A stretch of 64,000 nt of DNA, taken from the NCBI RefSeq assembly GCF_015832195.1, contig NC_052046.1, positions 22,560,161 through 22,624,160 on the forward strand, written 5' to 3'. Positions 1 through 11,089 of this stretch are shown here, piece after piece (the first letter of the stretch is position 1; each line of letters begins with the position of its first letter). Source of the DNA: Motacilla alba alba. Lineage: Eukaryota > Chordata > Aves > Passeriformes > Motacillidae. The translations under genes were made by a program, and so were the position numbers. Below the pieces are notes generated by a model. It saw only the letters and a program-made list of their open reading frames with translations. It did not search any database and had not been told where the DNA came from.

Positions 1-3000
1 TTTAGTCTCAAATACAAAGGCAGAGTTATCAGCGTTTTCAGATATACAAGTCAGTGCAGTCTTATGGTGGCACAGTAGCAGGACTTTGTTTAGCCAATTA
101 CCTTTCAAAGACTTTTCTTTCAGTCTGAATTCTGTACTCAAAATGAGGTGTAATCACGAGTACATTGCTTAATACTGCTGTGCAAGGTTTTGAAGGATTG
201 ATTGAGCTTTGCTTTTAAACCTGAAACACTGAATGAGGAGGTGTCCCTGATAATAGCCTGTGGGAGGGTCAGGCTAAAGCGCTTTAACTGCCTTTTATGC
301 CCCCTTCTGTGCATAATGCATTAACAGTTTCTTGTAATGATTTTTGGACCACTGGTCATGAGAAAATTAAATGCAATTTGAGACAGGAAACAAGACAAGT
401 AAATGCTATGCAGATTTGTGCCTAGAGTTTTATCTTTTGTTACTTCTGTTTTCAGTTTCATATTCTTCATATCACAGCATTTTCCAGCCCATCTTACTCT
501 ACAGATCTTTTTGAAAGGGTCACAATATGTTTTTCTTCTTTATAGGTACATTCAAGAAGATAAAATCATGGAAATATTTGACATCTTTTCAGATCTCTGT
601 AGAAATGGGCATTTAAATAAGACTGGTTCAAGTAACCCAGTTTTTTTAATTGTTTTTTTTTCTTCCCAACTTACTGAGTTTTCAATCAACAGTAAACAGA
701 ACAGTTGAACATTATTTTCTTGCATAATCAGTAAGAGACGGATGTTTGGCCAGAGAAAAGCTGGGCTAGAGTAAGACATCACAGCCTTTTTACTGCTGGC
801 AATTAATTGTCCTTCTGAGAGCAGTTGCCTCTGCTGGCAAGAAGGTTTGTGGGAGCACAGACTGCTCTGCTTAAGAGTAATCATCTGTGTTTGCTTAAGC
901 AATTTCAATAAGTGTGTTGAGTTAGCGTGGACCAGAGTGTACTTGGGAGTATTCACATGAGCTATGCCCCTGGCAGGGCTGCTGCAGGAGGTGTGTTTAA
1001 CCAGCAATAATAGATGCAAGTTAGAACAGTAACATTTCATCCAACAGTTCGATTCATCAGTCCCTTGGATTCCCAGTTTGCGCCAATACATACACCCTTT
1101 CTATGTGTATCAGCCAAGAGGAAACCATATGGAAAACAGTTGGAGTCCAGATACTTCCTTAGTCACAGGATGAGAGACCTCTGCAGGCATGCTTCAAGGC
1201 ATGAGGTTCTAGGACAGAGGTAGTTTGGGGACTGGGCTTACTTTTGTCTCTCTAGATGAGGTTTTGTGTTAAGTGAGCATTCTGTGCTGGTGCTTGCTGA
1301 GGGCCAGTGGGTCTTGCTGAGTGCAATAGCTTTTACAGAGAGATTGTCTTCTTGGAAGTTACTGTTCAACCTCTCAGCAGGAAAGCTTAGAAATGTTTGA
1401 GAACAGCATCAGAAGGGCTGAAGGTGAAAGGGGTGAATGAGTTTGACAGTTCCAGCAAAACTTAGAAAGGAGCTAGAGCTCTTCATAAAACTGCAATGTC
1501 AGAACTGTCACAGTTCTGCTTGATAGTGGAGGATTCTTGACGGGGCAAGACTCTGAGCAAGCAAATGTGACTCAAAATTTGCCCTGTTTTGACTAGGAGG
1601 CCTTGACCAGATGTCCACCAGTCCTTTTCCAGCCTAAATTGCTCTGTGCCTTTCTGATTCTTGCTCCCTCTAGATGCTAGGTCAGACACTGTGCAGACAT
1701 AGTTTTGTCCTCATCGATGTGTTCCAATTCTTGTTTGTGTAATTGCAGTGGTGAACACTGTAACAGTATTATAAGAATCTAAATACAGATAGATATGTGT
1801 AATTCAGAAAATTATCTAAGACTTCAGTTGTAATGCTCAGTGGCATATAATAAATTGAAGCAAATCACTTTTTTTTTTTTTCTGTCATGAGCACGGGTAT
1901 TCCTTTTGATACAATACCAGCAAATAAGAAAGTTCTTTGAGGTGGACAGGGCATGTTGCCGTACCAAGCTATATCGTACTCCTTCATTCCCTTTACCCCC
2001 TGCCAAGAATTCGTTCCAATCTCAGTTCTCTCCATTACAAACCTCATCTCTAACTAATAGCTTTCCAGCAGAAGAGCCTAGATTCATCATTGCTATTGCA
2101 GAGGAGAGGCTTGTGGTCTGTGATTCAGACAGGAGAGGTTGTTTTAACTTCCTTGTGTTTCATCTTGACTTCCCTTGGACTTGATTCAGTAATCTACCTT
2201 TTAAGCCTACAAATGGTTCAGAGTCTGAAATAATTACTTGTATCACAGTGGCTTTATTAGCTAGGGAACATTTGTGCTGGAAAGCAGCAACCTTGATTTC
2301 CTGAGATGATATTTTACCTAAGAAATAAAATTGTCTTGGAAAATGTCTGCCCTCTGTCTAATGGCTGCCTCTCCAAGAATGTTAAATTGAATGTTAAAGA
2401 TTTTTGTCACAGAATTTTTGTCACTAGCACTTTGTTCAAAGGAGTTTTATGGCCAGATTTGTAGGTATGTGATGCAGCTCTGTTGAAAACTATATATTAG
2501 GATTGACAGGCTCATAACTTCTGCAGAGAAATTCATTATTAAGTTTTAGTTATTGAACAAAAATGTTTTAGTGCACACATGCAGCAGACATGCGTTGTGA
2601 AAGTTCTCTAATATTCTGACCTGTAATGTGAGAGGTACATAAACAGAGACTTTGCTGCGTAGATGCTAGCTGCATGGATTTTTTTTCTTTGATGCAGCAG
2701 CTGTTTTTTAAAACTGTTTATCTGTGAGCGGCAGAATATTACCATCCTTTTGATTATAAAATAAAACGAAAGTGCATACCACTGCCAGGTATCTTAACAT
2801 AATCAAGGGCAGATGGAGCATGCTTGCTGTCTGCTAATAAAAGGGGAACTGAGCGAATCCAAACTGTGACATTAGCTGTTGCCTTTGTGACTGAGAGATG
2901 AACTCCATTACTAGGGAAAGTTAGAAGCTGGCAGCTGTACTTCGGTGGCTGAGTGTCTGCTCTTGCACTGTTGATGCTGAATGATGCTAGAAATGTTAAT

Positions 3001-3422
3001 TTGCTTTCTAGGAAGTGTGTGAACATTGTGGCTTAGTAAGGTGGTAGAACATTAAGAAGTGTCAGATGGAGAGGTTAGTTAGACAGACAGATCTGTGTTT
3101 AGTCATCAAGGCATTACTGTGTTTGAAGTGGTAATTCAGAACTTTCTTAAAGCTTCCAATAATTAGTATAAGTTTTAATTAGTGTTCTTAGCCTATAACA
3201 AATGAATTTTTTTTGTTTCCAGGAATTCATAGCAACAACTAACATAACGAGATGTAATGGAATATTATGCTGACTTTATAAAACACCTTCACCATTTTAA
3301 TCAACAGAAGTCATCCAGAAGTTAGGGTGTATTTCAAAGGCAGCTGTTGATGCAAAGAAGTAATAGTACCTTGAATATATTGAAATTAGTTCTATATGTG
3401 TTTCTTCTACTTATTTCAACAG
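1..3422 (+). other. HOMER1: HOMER1 intron (5' part beyond window)
   Basis: This is non-coding sequence upstream of the first HOMER1 exon in the window, ending in the acceptor AG at 3421-3422. I looked for the preceding HOMER1 exon, which in mammals encodes the stretch ending in HKR just before VTELEC, and did not find it. Open frames here lack family resemblance or sensible splice borders. No mobile element was recognised. It holds short T runs, for example at 1869-1880. Confidence 0.75.
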
Positions 3423-3533
3423 GTGACTGAGCTGGAGTGTGTGAGCAGTCAAGCCAATGCAGTTCACACTCATAAAACAGAATTAAACCAGACAATACAG
3501 GAATTAGAGTCTACACTGAAGAAAAAAGAAGAG
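3423..3533 (+). CDS. HOMER1: HOMER1 coding exon, third from last (coiled coil)
   Basis: The exon encodes 37 residues, from VTELECVSSQANAVHTHKTE to a lysine/glutamate-rich end (KKKEE). It is phase 0 at both ends, with an AG acceptor at 3421-3422 and a GT donor at 3534. The sequence is nearly identical to the C-terminal coiled coil of mammalian HOMER1, at about residue 229 of 354. HOMER1 is a postsynaptic scaffold: its N-terminal EVH1 domain binds PPxxF-type ligands (group I mGluRs, IP3 and ryanodine receptors, SHANK), and the C-terminal coiled coil tetramerises the long isoforms. Only the coiled coil is in this window. The short immediate-early isoform Homer1a, which ends in an earlier intron, would lack this exon. 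Differences from mammals cluster near the exon end (LESTLKKKEE here, LEETLKLKEE in mammals, recalled from memory). Confidence 0.96.
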
Positions 3534-5207
3534 GTATCTGCTAACATTTCTTTTTGGCTTTTCTATTACATTATTTCTAAAACCTTTCAATATTAAGCTT
3601 GTGATGGTTGCTAGATACTGAATTATTTACCATTAATGTTGCAAAGTAAATTATTTTTCAACTTATTTGAAATTGTTAGTATTTTTCATTTATATAATTA
3701 CATCAGCCTAATATAGAGCTGGGTATCTGGATAGCAACAAAAAAATATCATGTTTTCCTGCTTTTACCAAAAATTTCTGTTTGCAAAAGTAAGTCATAAG
3801 TGGTTTCCACAGGGCAATCATCACACTGATGCAGTCCAGATTCCCTAAGAAAGGAAGCTGTTGTAGGCTTGCTTTCTGTTTTTCTGGAGAATAGGATTTG
3901 AAACAAGTAATAGATCAATGCCTTTGTCCAGCCAGTCTCTTTTTCAGGCTCTGTTAATAGAGCTGACCTTTATGGTCCATAAAATCAATTCCATAAGATC
4001 AATTTCCTTAAACACATGCCAAACCCCTAGCCTAAAACTTGATATTTACTGTGCCATGTGCCTTGGCCTGGAGCAGCAGCAAGTAAATAAAAGAAATTGG
4101 AGTAACACATGCATTGGCATATGTCCTAGAGGAAAGCATATCTGTGCCAAAGAATGATCAAGAATCACCCCTTTATGGATGTAAGAAAGGGATGGAAGCA
4201 GCTGCACAGGAAGAATTATTTGCCCCATGTAAGAGACTCTGTGCACTGGCATGTATACTTGGAGGGGCAGTGTGTCTTGCCAAGCCTTCTCTCAGTGCTG
4301 TGAGGTGTTTCCAAGGAGGATGCAAGAGAAGCAGAGTCATTACAGAATATCCTCCCAAAATGGAACGAAGCCTTTTCCAAACTCCTTCCTACTTAATAGA
4401 TTAGGCTCAGCTTGGTAATGTTTCCCATTTTTGTTGCCCATTCGCTTTTGAATTATCCTGAGTTGTTGGCTGCAAAGCAATCTTGCCAAAAGGAGTTCTA
4501 GGAGGTGAATATGCCTGTCTGGACAAGGGTACTTACTAGTTTTAAGTTTGATACCTTTTAGTTTTGTTCACTGTTCCTATTCTTGTCTCTGGAAGTGAAC
4601 TAAGAACAGGTTTCTCTTCTGTTCACTCTTTCATCTATATTTCTTATTTTATACCTTATTATTTTCTAATTGCTAAATTAAAGATGCCATTTCTTTTAGA
4701 TTCTCTTTTTCCAGAAGTCAATCTAAACAGGCAGTTTTTTGATGTTCAGCCCTGCTGCGGTGACATAATAAGAATTTACATTTGAAAATTGGATTTTTTT
4801 TCTTGAAAAAATGGGGAAGAGTAGATTCGAATAGAAGTTAAAGTATAAATTTGATTTTTAATTACATTTTAAATTATTGAAATAATTAATTTTTAAATTT
4901 GTTTTCTTAATTTTTTGGGCAAAAATTATTTCATGTCTCTTCAGAGGAAAAGAAAACTTGGACCTTTATAAAAGAAAATGCTTTTCTCTATTGTTATTCA
5001 TTCACAATGGAGTTACTGTTTTGGGACTGTGATTCAGAAATATTGGGAGCAGGGCTTACACATCATGTTCTCTGATGGGCAGTAGCCAACTGCCAGTTTT
5101 GGTATTGTTGCAATGACTTTCTCAGAAGAAGAAGCAGGAGGCAGATTACCAGCACCGAGGCCAAGCCAGGTAACACATTGCTAGCAAGGTTGTTTCTTCT
5201 CCCTTAG
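3534..5207 (+). other. HOMER1: HOMER1 intron
   Basis: The intron runs from donor GTATCT at 3534 to acceptor AG at 5206-5207 and is very AT-rich around 4800-4930. Open frames at 3918-4404 on both strands have no recognisable family and no splice context, so I treat them as chance. No mobile element was recognised. Confidence 0.85.
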
Positions 5208-5288
5208 GAAATAGAAGGATTGAAACAAGAAATTGAAAATGCCAGAGAGCTCCAAGCACAGAGGGATTCTCTGACCCAGAAGTTACAG
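5208..5288 (+). CDS. HOMER1: HOMER1 coding exon, second from last (coiled coil)
   Basis: The exon encodes 27 residues (EIEGLKQEIENARELQAQRD followed by SLTQKLQ), phase 0 at both ends. The acceptor is CTTAG at 5203-5207 and the donor is GTGAGA at 5289. It continues the parallel coiled coil begun in the exon at 3423 and joins in frame to EVEIRNKDLEG in the last exon. The heptad pattern (I, L, I, A, L, L) supports a coiled coil. Substitutions relative to mammals (G for R after EIE, E for D, A for E; from memory) fall at surface-type positions. It is too short to be seen as an open reading frame alone and was identified by sequence and frame. Confidence 0.96.
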
Positions 5289-8200
5289 GTGAGATGTAGT
5301 GCATCATCTTAATTTAGACAAAAGGGAAAAATTATCAGCAAGTGAGCAGTTCACATGTGCAATTTGTGCTATGTTCACTGAATGTGCCACATGAATGTGT
5401 AAGTTAGACTGCCCTGAAAGTGCTGGGTTGGGATGAACCTTAGGAATTTGTTTCAAAATTTCTACCTCCTCTAAATTGCTATTTTTATCTGAGGAAACAC
5501 ATCCACATTGGTTTTACGAGTCCACAGAGTACTCTCAGGTTAGCAAATATCCTTCCCTGATACATGTCCTGGACAGTTCTGGTCTCATTTTCACAGCAGT
5601 GTCTTCCCATATTTTTTGCATGCCACGGTCTGAAACGGTCTGTCTATGTATCATCAGCCTGGGATGAGTTTGTGTTCAGCTTTTAAATATACCTTGAGAA
5701 AGTAAGGTTACAGTTCTTTTGTGTGGTACAGGCTTTAAAACCACACTTTCTACATTTTCTTAGAGTTATTAAGAAACATTGTGCTTTTATTGGTTTTTAG
5801 CAGTTTTTTCTTACTGTGTGTAATGCCAGTTACCTGAGGCTGCTGGATTCCATGTTCTCTCATTATATCCTCCTGTGCTCCATCTGAGCTCTTTCCTGTC
5901 TGTCGCTGCCCTGGCCAGCATGCATAGCCACATTCCTTGTCACACCTGCCTTTGGAATGACCAAAAGCTTACGTGGATTACACTCTGGGTTCAGCCTTCT
6001 GAGTTTTGAAAGAACTGGAAACTCAGGCATTAAATAGCTCCAGCCCTAAAGTGCTGAAAGTGAATTCTCTTGGTTCAATGGCTTAGCATGCTGAAAGCGT
6101 GCCCCATTAGATCACAGCCATAGCTTAAAAATCATTAGGTAGGTATTCATTGAAATGTGTGACATGAATCGGAACCTCCATGAATCAAATTTTAACCTAC
6201 AGAATAAAACACTAAAGATCAAATGAGTTCATTCATTTTCCCCATTCTTACGTCACCTTGTTTATACAAAGTTTATTACTTTGAACAGTGTTTAAAGAGT
6301 GTTTTGAGTACACCTGACCTTGCCTGTTCCAAAAGTTGTTGCTGGCTTTAGGCTAAATATACAAATTTTCATCTGAAAAGACATTTATGTGAGAGACTAA
6401 AAAGATACGTTGTAATAAGGGTTGGAAATCGTTCTAGCAATAGCAAATGCAGTAATTTTATCACAAGATCATACGAAAAGTAGCAGTGAGCCAGAATTGT
6501 CCTTGGCAAGCAGAATTATTAGACTAGTAAGAGATGAAATATTAGAAAAAGGCAAATTTTTAATAAAATTTTACCTTATAAAGTCAGTAGTTCCATTTTG
6601 GTATATTTTTGTATAAGTGATTCAAGGCAGTCCTGCCCAGAAGGACTTGGTGGTGATGGTAGATGAAAAATTCAACACTAACCAGCAGTGTGTGCTCACA
6701 GCCCAGAGAGCCACACGTGTCCTGGGCTGCATCCAGAGCAGTGTGGGCAGCAGGGCCAGGGAGGGGATTCTGCCCCTCTGCTCTGCTCTGCTGAGACCCC
6801 ACCTGCAGTGCTGCATCAGCTCTGGGGTCACAGCACAGGAAGGACATGGAGCTGCTGGAGGGAGTCCAGAGGAGGGCACAAAGATGATCAGAGGCATGGA
6901 GCACCTCTCCTGTTCAGCCTGGAGAAGGTTGCATGGAGAGCAACCTTACCGTATGTGAAAGAGGTCTACCAGGGAGCCAGGGAGGGACTCTTCATCAGGA
7001 ACTGCAGAGATAGGACAAGGAGTAATGTCTTCAAACTGAAAGAATGTAGGTACAGAATAGATACTAGGATGAAATTCTACTTGGTGATGGTGGTGAAGCA
7101 CTGCTTCAGGTTACACAAAAAAGTTATGGATGCCCCACCCCGGAAATATCCAAGGCCTGGTTGAATGGCGCCTTGAGCAGCCATATCTGGAGGAGAGGGT
7201 TCCTGCCCATGACAAAGGGTTGAAACCCTTTGTTGGGTTGTTTTAAGGGCCCTTCTAACCTAATCCATTTTATGGTTCTGTGGTTGCTTAATCACCAAAT
7301 GGATATATTTTGTATATACGTCCGTGTGTCACATTGTAAGTGATCTGTTTCTGGAAATGACTCTATATGGTTTTATTCATATTCATGTATTCAAATATTC
7401 TCTAAGGTCTATTTAAAGGATCACTTAGGATCTGAATTAAAAGGTGTCTTTATTAAGCTTAAACTTAATTACTGCCCTGATCCTGCCCCAGAAAAAGATC
7501 TTGAGTCTGTGCTTTGCTGTAGTTGTCCTGCTTTGATTATACTGGTGTTCTCTGAGCCACTTCACCCTACATCTGTCACATTGTCCACTGTAGCTTCACA
7601 TTATCTCATGTATGTTCACTTACCTGACTCATCATTTATTTTCAGGGTGATTCTCTCCAGGGTTTGTGTCTGTTTCTCTCACTCTTTGTTCTTGTGCTTT
7701 ATTTTTCCCTCTTGTGTTTTGCAAGGGGATTATGTAACTTGAAAATATTTTGGTAAAAATCCTCTATGAAAAATGCTATACAAAGAAATTAGTATTTCAA
7801 GGTGTATTTCATTTCTGATAGATGCATATCAGGAATTGATTAGATATCAATCTTGGAAAACTCTAGTGAAGAACAATATGTTATCATGAAGGTTAAGTAT
7901 CAGAGTCCTAATTCCTGATTTGTAGTGTAGAGAAGTCATATCAGTGAGTCATGATCAGCATGACTCTCACAATAGGTCAGAATATCTTCATTAATATGGC
8001 TGATTCCTAAATGTAGCTGTTGTGTATGGTTTGAATATTTAATTCCAATCCTTGCACTGAATTCTGCAAAAGATTGTTACAGTGAGAACAACAAACATAA
8101 CTAGTAGTGATTTATTTATTCTGTAAGAGAAAACAATATGAGAAATGGTTACATCTCATGAAAGAAGAGCTTGAAAAAACCAAAGGTAAAAAATCCAAAT

Positions 8201-10900
8201 GCAAAATACATTTTGAAAAGGACCTGAATGTATCAAAGAGTCAATTTATTGTTGGATGAGACCAGATGCCAGTAAAAGGAAATGGCACAGTTAGGGGAAT
8301 AGATTACATTACATGTAATCCACCTCTTCCAATCAAGAAGCTAGTTTTGAGGTTGGCTGATTTGAAACAGGAACTGCACATGAGCTGGACATGAACTTAT
8401 GTTCATAATGCAATAACATTGCAGAAAGCATTAATACTAATTTAGGGTAAATACGCATAAGTGTCGAATGTAAATTTAAGTAGCATTTTTCAGAAATTAA
8501 AAGCAACATCTTCTGGCATATTTCATTAAAAATGTGCGAGAAGGGTCTGAAAGGTATTCTTCAGTGGTAGATACAGGCCAACAGAATGCTCTAGTCAAGC
8601 CCAGACATCACAATGTAAAGCCATATAAGTATCTGTAGATTTGTCCCAAAGTGGTCTATTTTATCACTGGCTTGTCCACTTGCAGGGATTAATTGTCATT
8701 AAGATAAGAGCAGTGGCAAGAAGACTTCATAGAGCACACAGATTTGGTGACTAGGAGAGGAGCAATGACAGGATGGGCAAATACTGGAAAACAGCAATCA
8801 GTTTTCTGTGTGCTAAAGAAAAGACTGTGTCACTCTGGCAAAGCTGAGAGACCTTGGGTTTCATTTTTATGTCCTATACTGTAATTACTTGGCCCTCAGA
8901 GGGTCTTGAACCTGTGCAATCACTACGCCAGGGAGGACTTGTAAGTACTTGGCTTGGAAGGCAGGAGTAGATGCAATGAAGAAGAGTCTTTACATGGTAT
9001 GACTGGGTTATAACCAGTTGTCTTCATTTGTAGCAGCAGTGGGGTAGCTATTCACTATATAAGCATGTATGCACTGTATTTGTATAATTTCTACAAGTGC
9101 GCTTCCAGTTAGCTTCTTTTAGCGCTTTGGCAACAAAATTACTTAGTGCCGAACAAATCAATTCTTCTCTTGAGCCTGGCTGTAAGGGACAATTCCTACT
9201 CTCAGGTGTGCTGGCTTTCAAGACTGGTGCCCAAAACTGCATAGTTTTTTACTTGCTTGTTTGCAAACAAGAAGTAAGGGAGGCCTTCAGTTCGGCTGGG
9301 AGGTAACCCTTGGCTCCACAAGCAGCCACAGCTATGAGGCAGTGAATGTCCTGCAGCACTGCCAGGGGGCCCAGTACTCTCCACTGCTGCAGAGGCTGGG
9401 TGCTGAAACTAAGCACTGCCCATGTCACCCCATCCCTCCTTTGGCCAGGGATGCAGCACCCAATCAATGCTGCCGTCAGACCCCTCACAAGTGGATACCT
9501 TTTTGAGGCTTTCACACAGGGCTGCCATTACATACATACCTGTTACTCTTGAATGACCCAGTATATTTTCTGTATAGGTCAGCTTGTTTTCTATGGGTAG
9601 CTGAGATCTCTCCAATGTAAACATGAATATATTTCTTAGCCTTGAGGGAGACAGAAGAATCACTCTAAAACCAGTGAGAGAGTTGGAGGGCTCAAAGAGG
9701 AGTTTCTCATGCTGTGATCATTGACTGCTACCAGATCTCCCTTCTTATTTGTGAAACTAGTTGTAGTAAAATGTCAGAGCAGGCCAGTTAAAGCTTTGTG
9801 ACACAAAACCACTGTAAAGGGAGGAGGTGTTGAAAAACATTTTACCATACATAATATGAATTCACTATGGACTTTTCCAGAGATGGCTCTACAAGGTGTA
9901 TGGTGTACTAAACACCCTGTCTCTGTGCTGCCTTTGAAGTGATTTTTGTAACTGAAATTACAAAACTTAGCATGAATTTATTAGGTGTGTAATGAATGGA
10001 ACAAAGAACAATATGCTATTCCAGACCCAGGTGACTGATTCATTTGTGATTTGATTGAAGAGAGGGCACCTGTCTTGCACAGGGCAGAGCAGTTGACACT
10101 GTCACCCATCAGGTGCAAGCTGGAATTGCGAGGAGACCCAGGGGTGGATGCCAAGGGCTTCTCCTTGTGAGTGAGAACTGAGCTTGCTCAGGGTCAGACC
10201 CCCTGGGCTGTGTCCAATGTGCTGCTGCTTCATCTTTCCCCCACTGCATGGGAACGGCACGTCCGTGCAGCCGTGGTGGCTCTCCCATTGTCCCTGCTCC
10301 GCAGGTGGATGCCGTGCAGTGAGGCACAATGTGCAACTTGCACCTCCTGGTTTACATTTGTTACAGTCACCTTGAAACTGCTTGGGCCCGGTTATGTTCC
10401 TGTCTTAATTTTCAAAGCGCAAAGGCCATACACAGGATGGGAATAAGGTGGTGCTCCTCTGTCTCTAAAGCAGTGTTCTGGATGGGTTTTTGCATGAGAA
10501 CTTTTGATGGAGAACCGTGTCCTTGAGCAAATCATGTAGTCTAAATCAGGGCATACTTGAATGTAAGTAAACTCTGAGAAGGCATTTTCATTAGGCAGAG
10601 CATTTCTGAATTATAGAAGTGATAACATACCTGAATAAGTGTATTATTTTTTCACTGACTAAAGTTTGTTCCTCTCCAAAAGTTTCAGTCCTTCAGATAA
10701 TTATGGAAAAATGGAGGAAGCGGCAGTACATATGCAATCGTAGTAACAATTCAGGTTTTGGTTTTGACATACTGAAAACTGTAAAGGGTTACAAATTATT
10801 TTAAAAAGCAGTAGACAAAAATAGCATGAGTACCAAGAGGATGTTAGAGTGCTTTCTGTTTGCAGACAACACATTAACATGTTGTGTATTTTCTCCAAAG
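5289..10900 (+). other. HOMER1: HOMER1 last intron
   Basis: This intron of about 5.6 kb lies between donor GTGAGA at 5289 and acceptor CAAAG at 10896-10900. It contains a truncated CR1 LINE (6617-7287) and two GC-richer patches (about 9255-9495 and 10060-10350) of unknown origin. It also holds a short splice-bounded coiled-coil-like frame (8128-8185). Several open frames over the GC-rich patches on both strands have no recognisable product. Confidence 0.85.
6617..7287 (+). mobile_element. CR1 LINE, 5'-truncated 3' end, + orientation
   Basis: The sequence matches the 3' part of the avian CR1 retrotransposon. The frame from 6617 encodes remnants of the ORF2 C-terminus, including DLVVMVDEKF, QRATRVLGCIQSSVGSRARE, ILPLCSALLRPHLQCC and TKMIRGMEHLS, all CR1 reverse-transcriptase tail hallmarks. 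After about 6915 the frame breaks, with a deletion near the FSLEK motif. Recognisable CR1 3' UTR sequence follows, to the terminal TTTTATGGTTCTGTGG near 7270-7285, a decayed form of the usual ATTCTATGATTCT end. It is dead and not autonomous. It lies in the same orientation as HOMER1. The 5' border is approximate. Confidence 0.93.
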
Positions 10901-11089
10901 GAAGTAGAAATTCGAAACAAAGACCTGGAAGGACAGCTGTCTGATCTAGAGCAACGTCTGGAGAAAAGTCAGAATGAGCAAGAAGCTTTTCGCAATAACT
11001 TGAAGACACTTTTAGAAATTCTTGATGGAAAAATATTTGAACTAACAGAATTACGAGATAACTTGGCCAAGCTAATAGAGTGCAGTTAA
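10901..11089 (+). CDS. HOMER1: HOMER1 terminal coding exon, C-terminus and stop
   Basis: The exon encodes 62 residues and the TAA stop at 11087-11089, and is phase 0 at its acceptor (CAAAG, 10896-10900). It starts EVEIRNKDLEGQLSDLEQRL and ends NLAKLIECS. Apart from one L-to-I change near the end (mammals LAKLLECS, from memory) it looks identical to the mammalian protein, showing strong constraint on the tetramerising leucine-zipper tail. This tail gives the long HOMER1 isoforms (1b/1c type) their multivalency and ability to link mGluRs with SHANK and internal calcium channels. The open frame extends upstream to 10826, but the intronic part is not coding. The three exons in the window give 126 residues, the same length as in mammals. 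Confidence 0.97.
   Translation, partial: EVEIRNKDLEGQLSDLEQRLEKSQNEQEAFRNNLKTLLEILDGKIFELTELRDNLAKLIECS

Noticed and set aside
6688..7164. 158-codon + strand frame and opposing frames over 6584-6904
   Set aside because: They are alternate-frame readings of the CR1 element, not genes.
10826..10900. Upstream extension of the frame containing the last HOMER1 exon
   Set aside because: The acceptor CAAAG at 10896-10900 and the match to the family start at EVEIRNK. The extension is intron.
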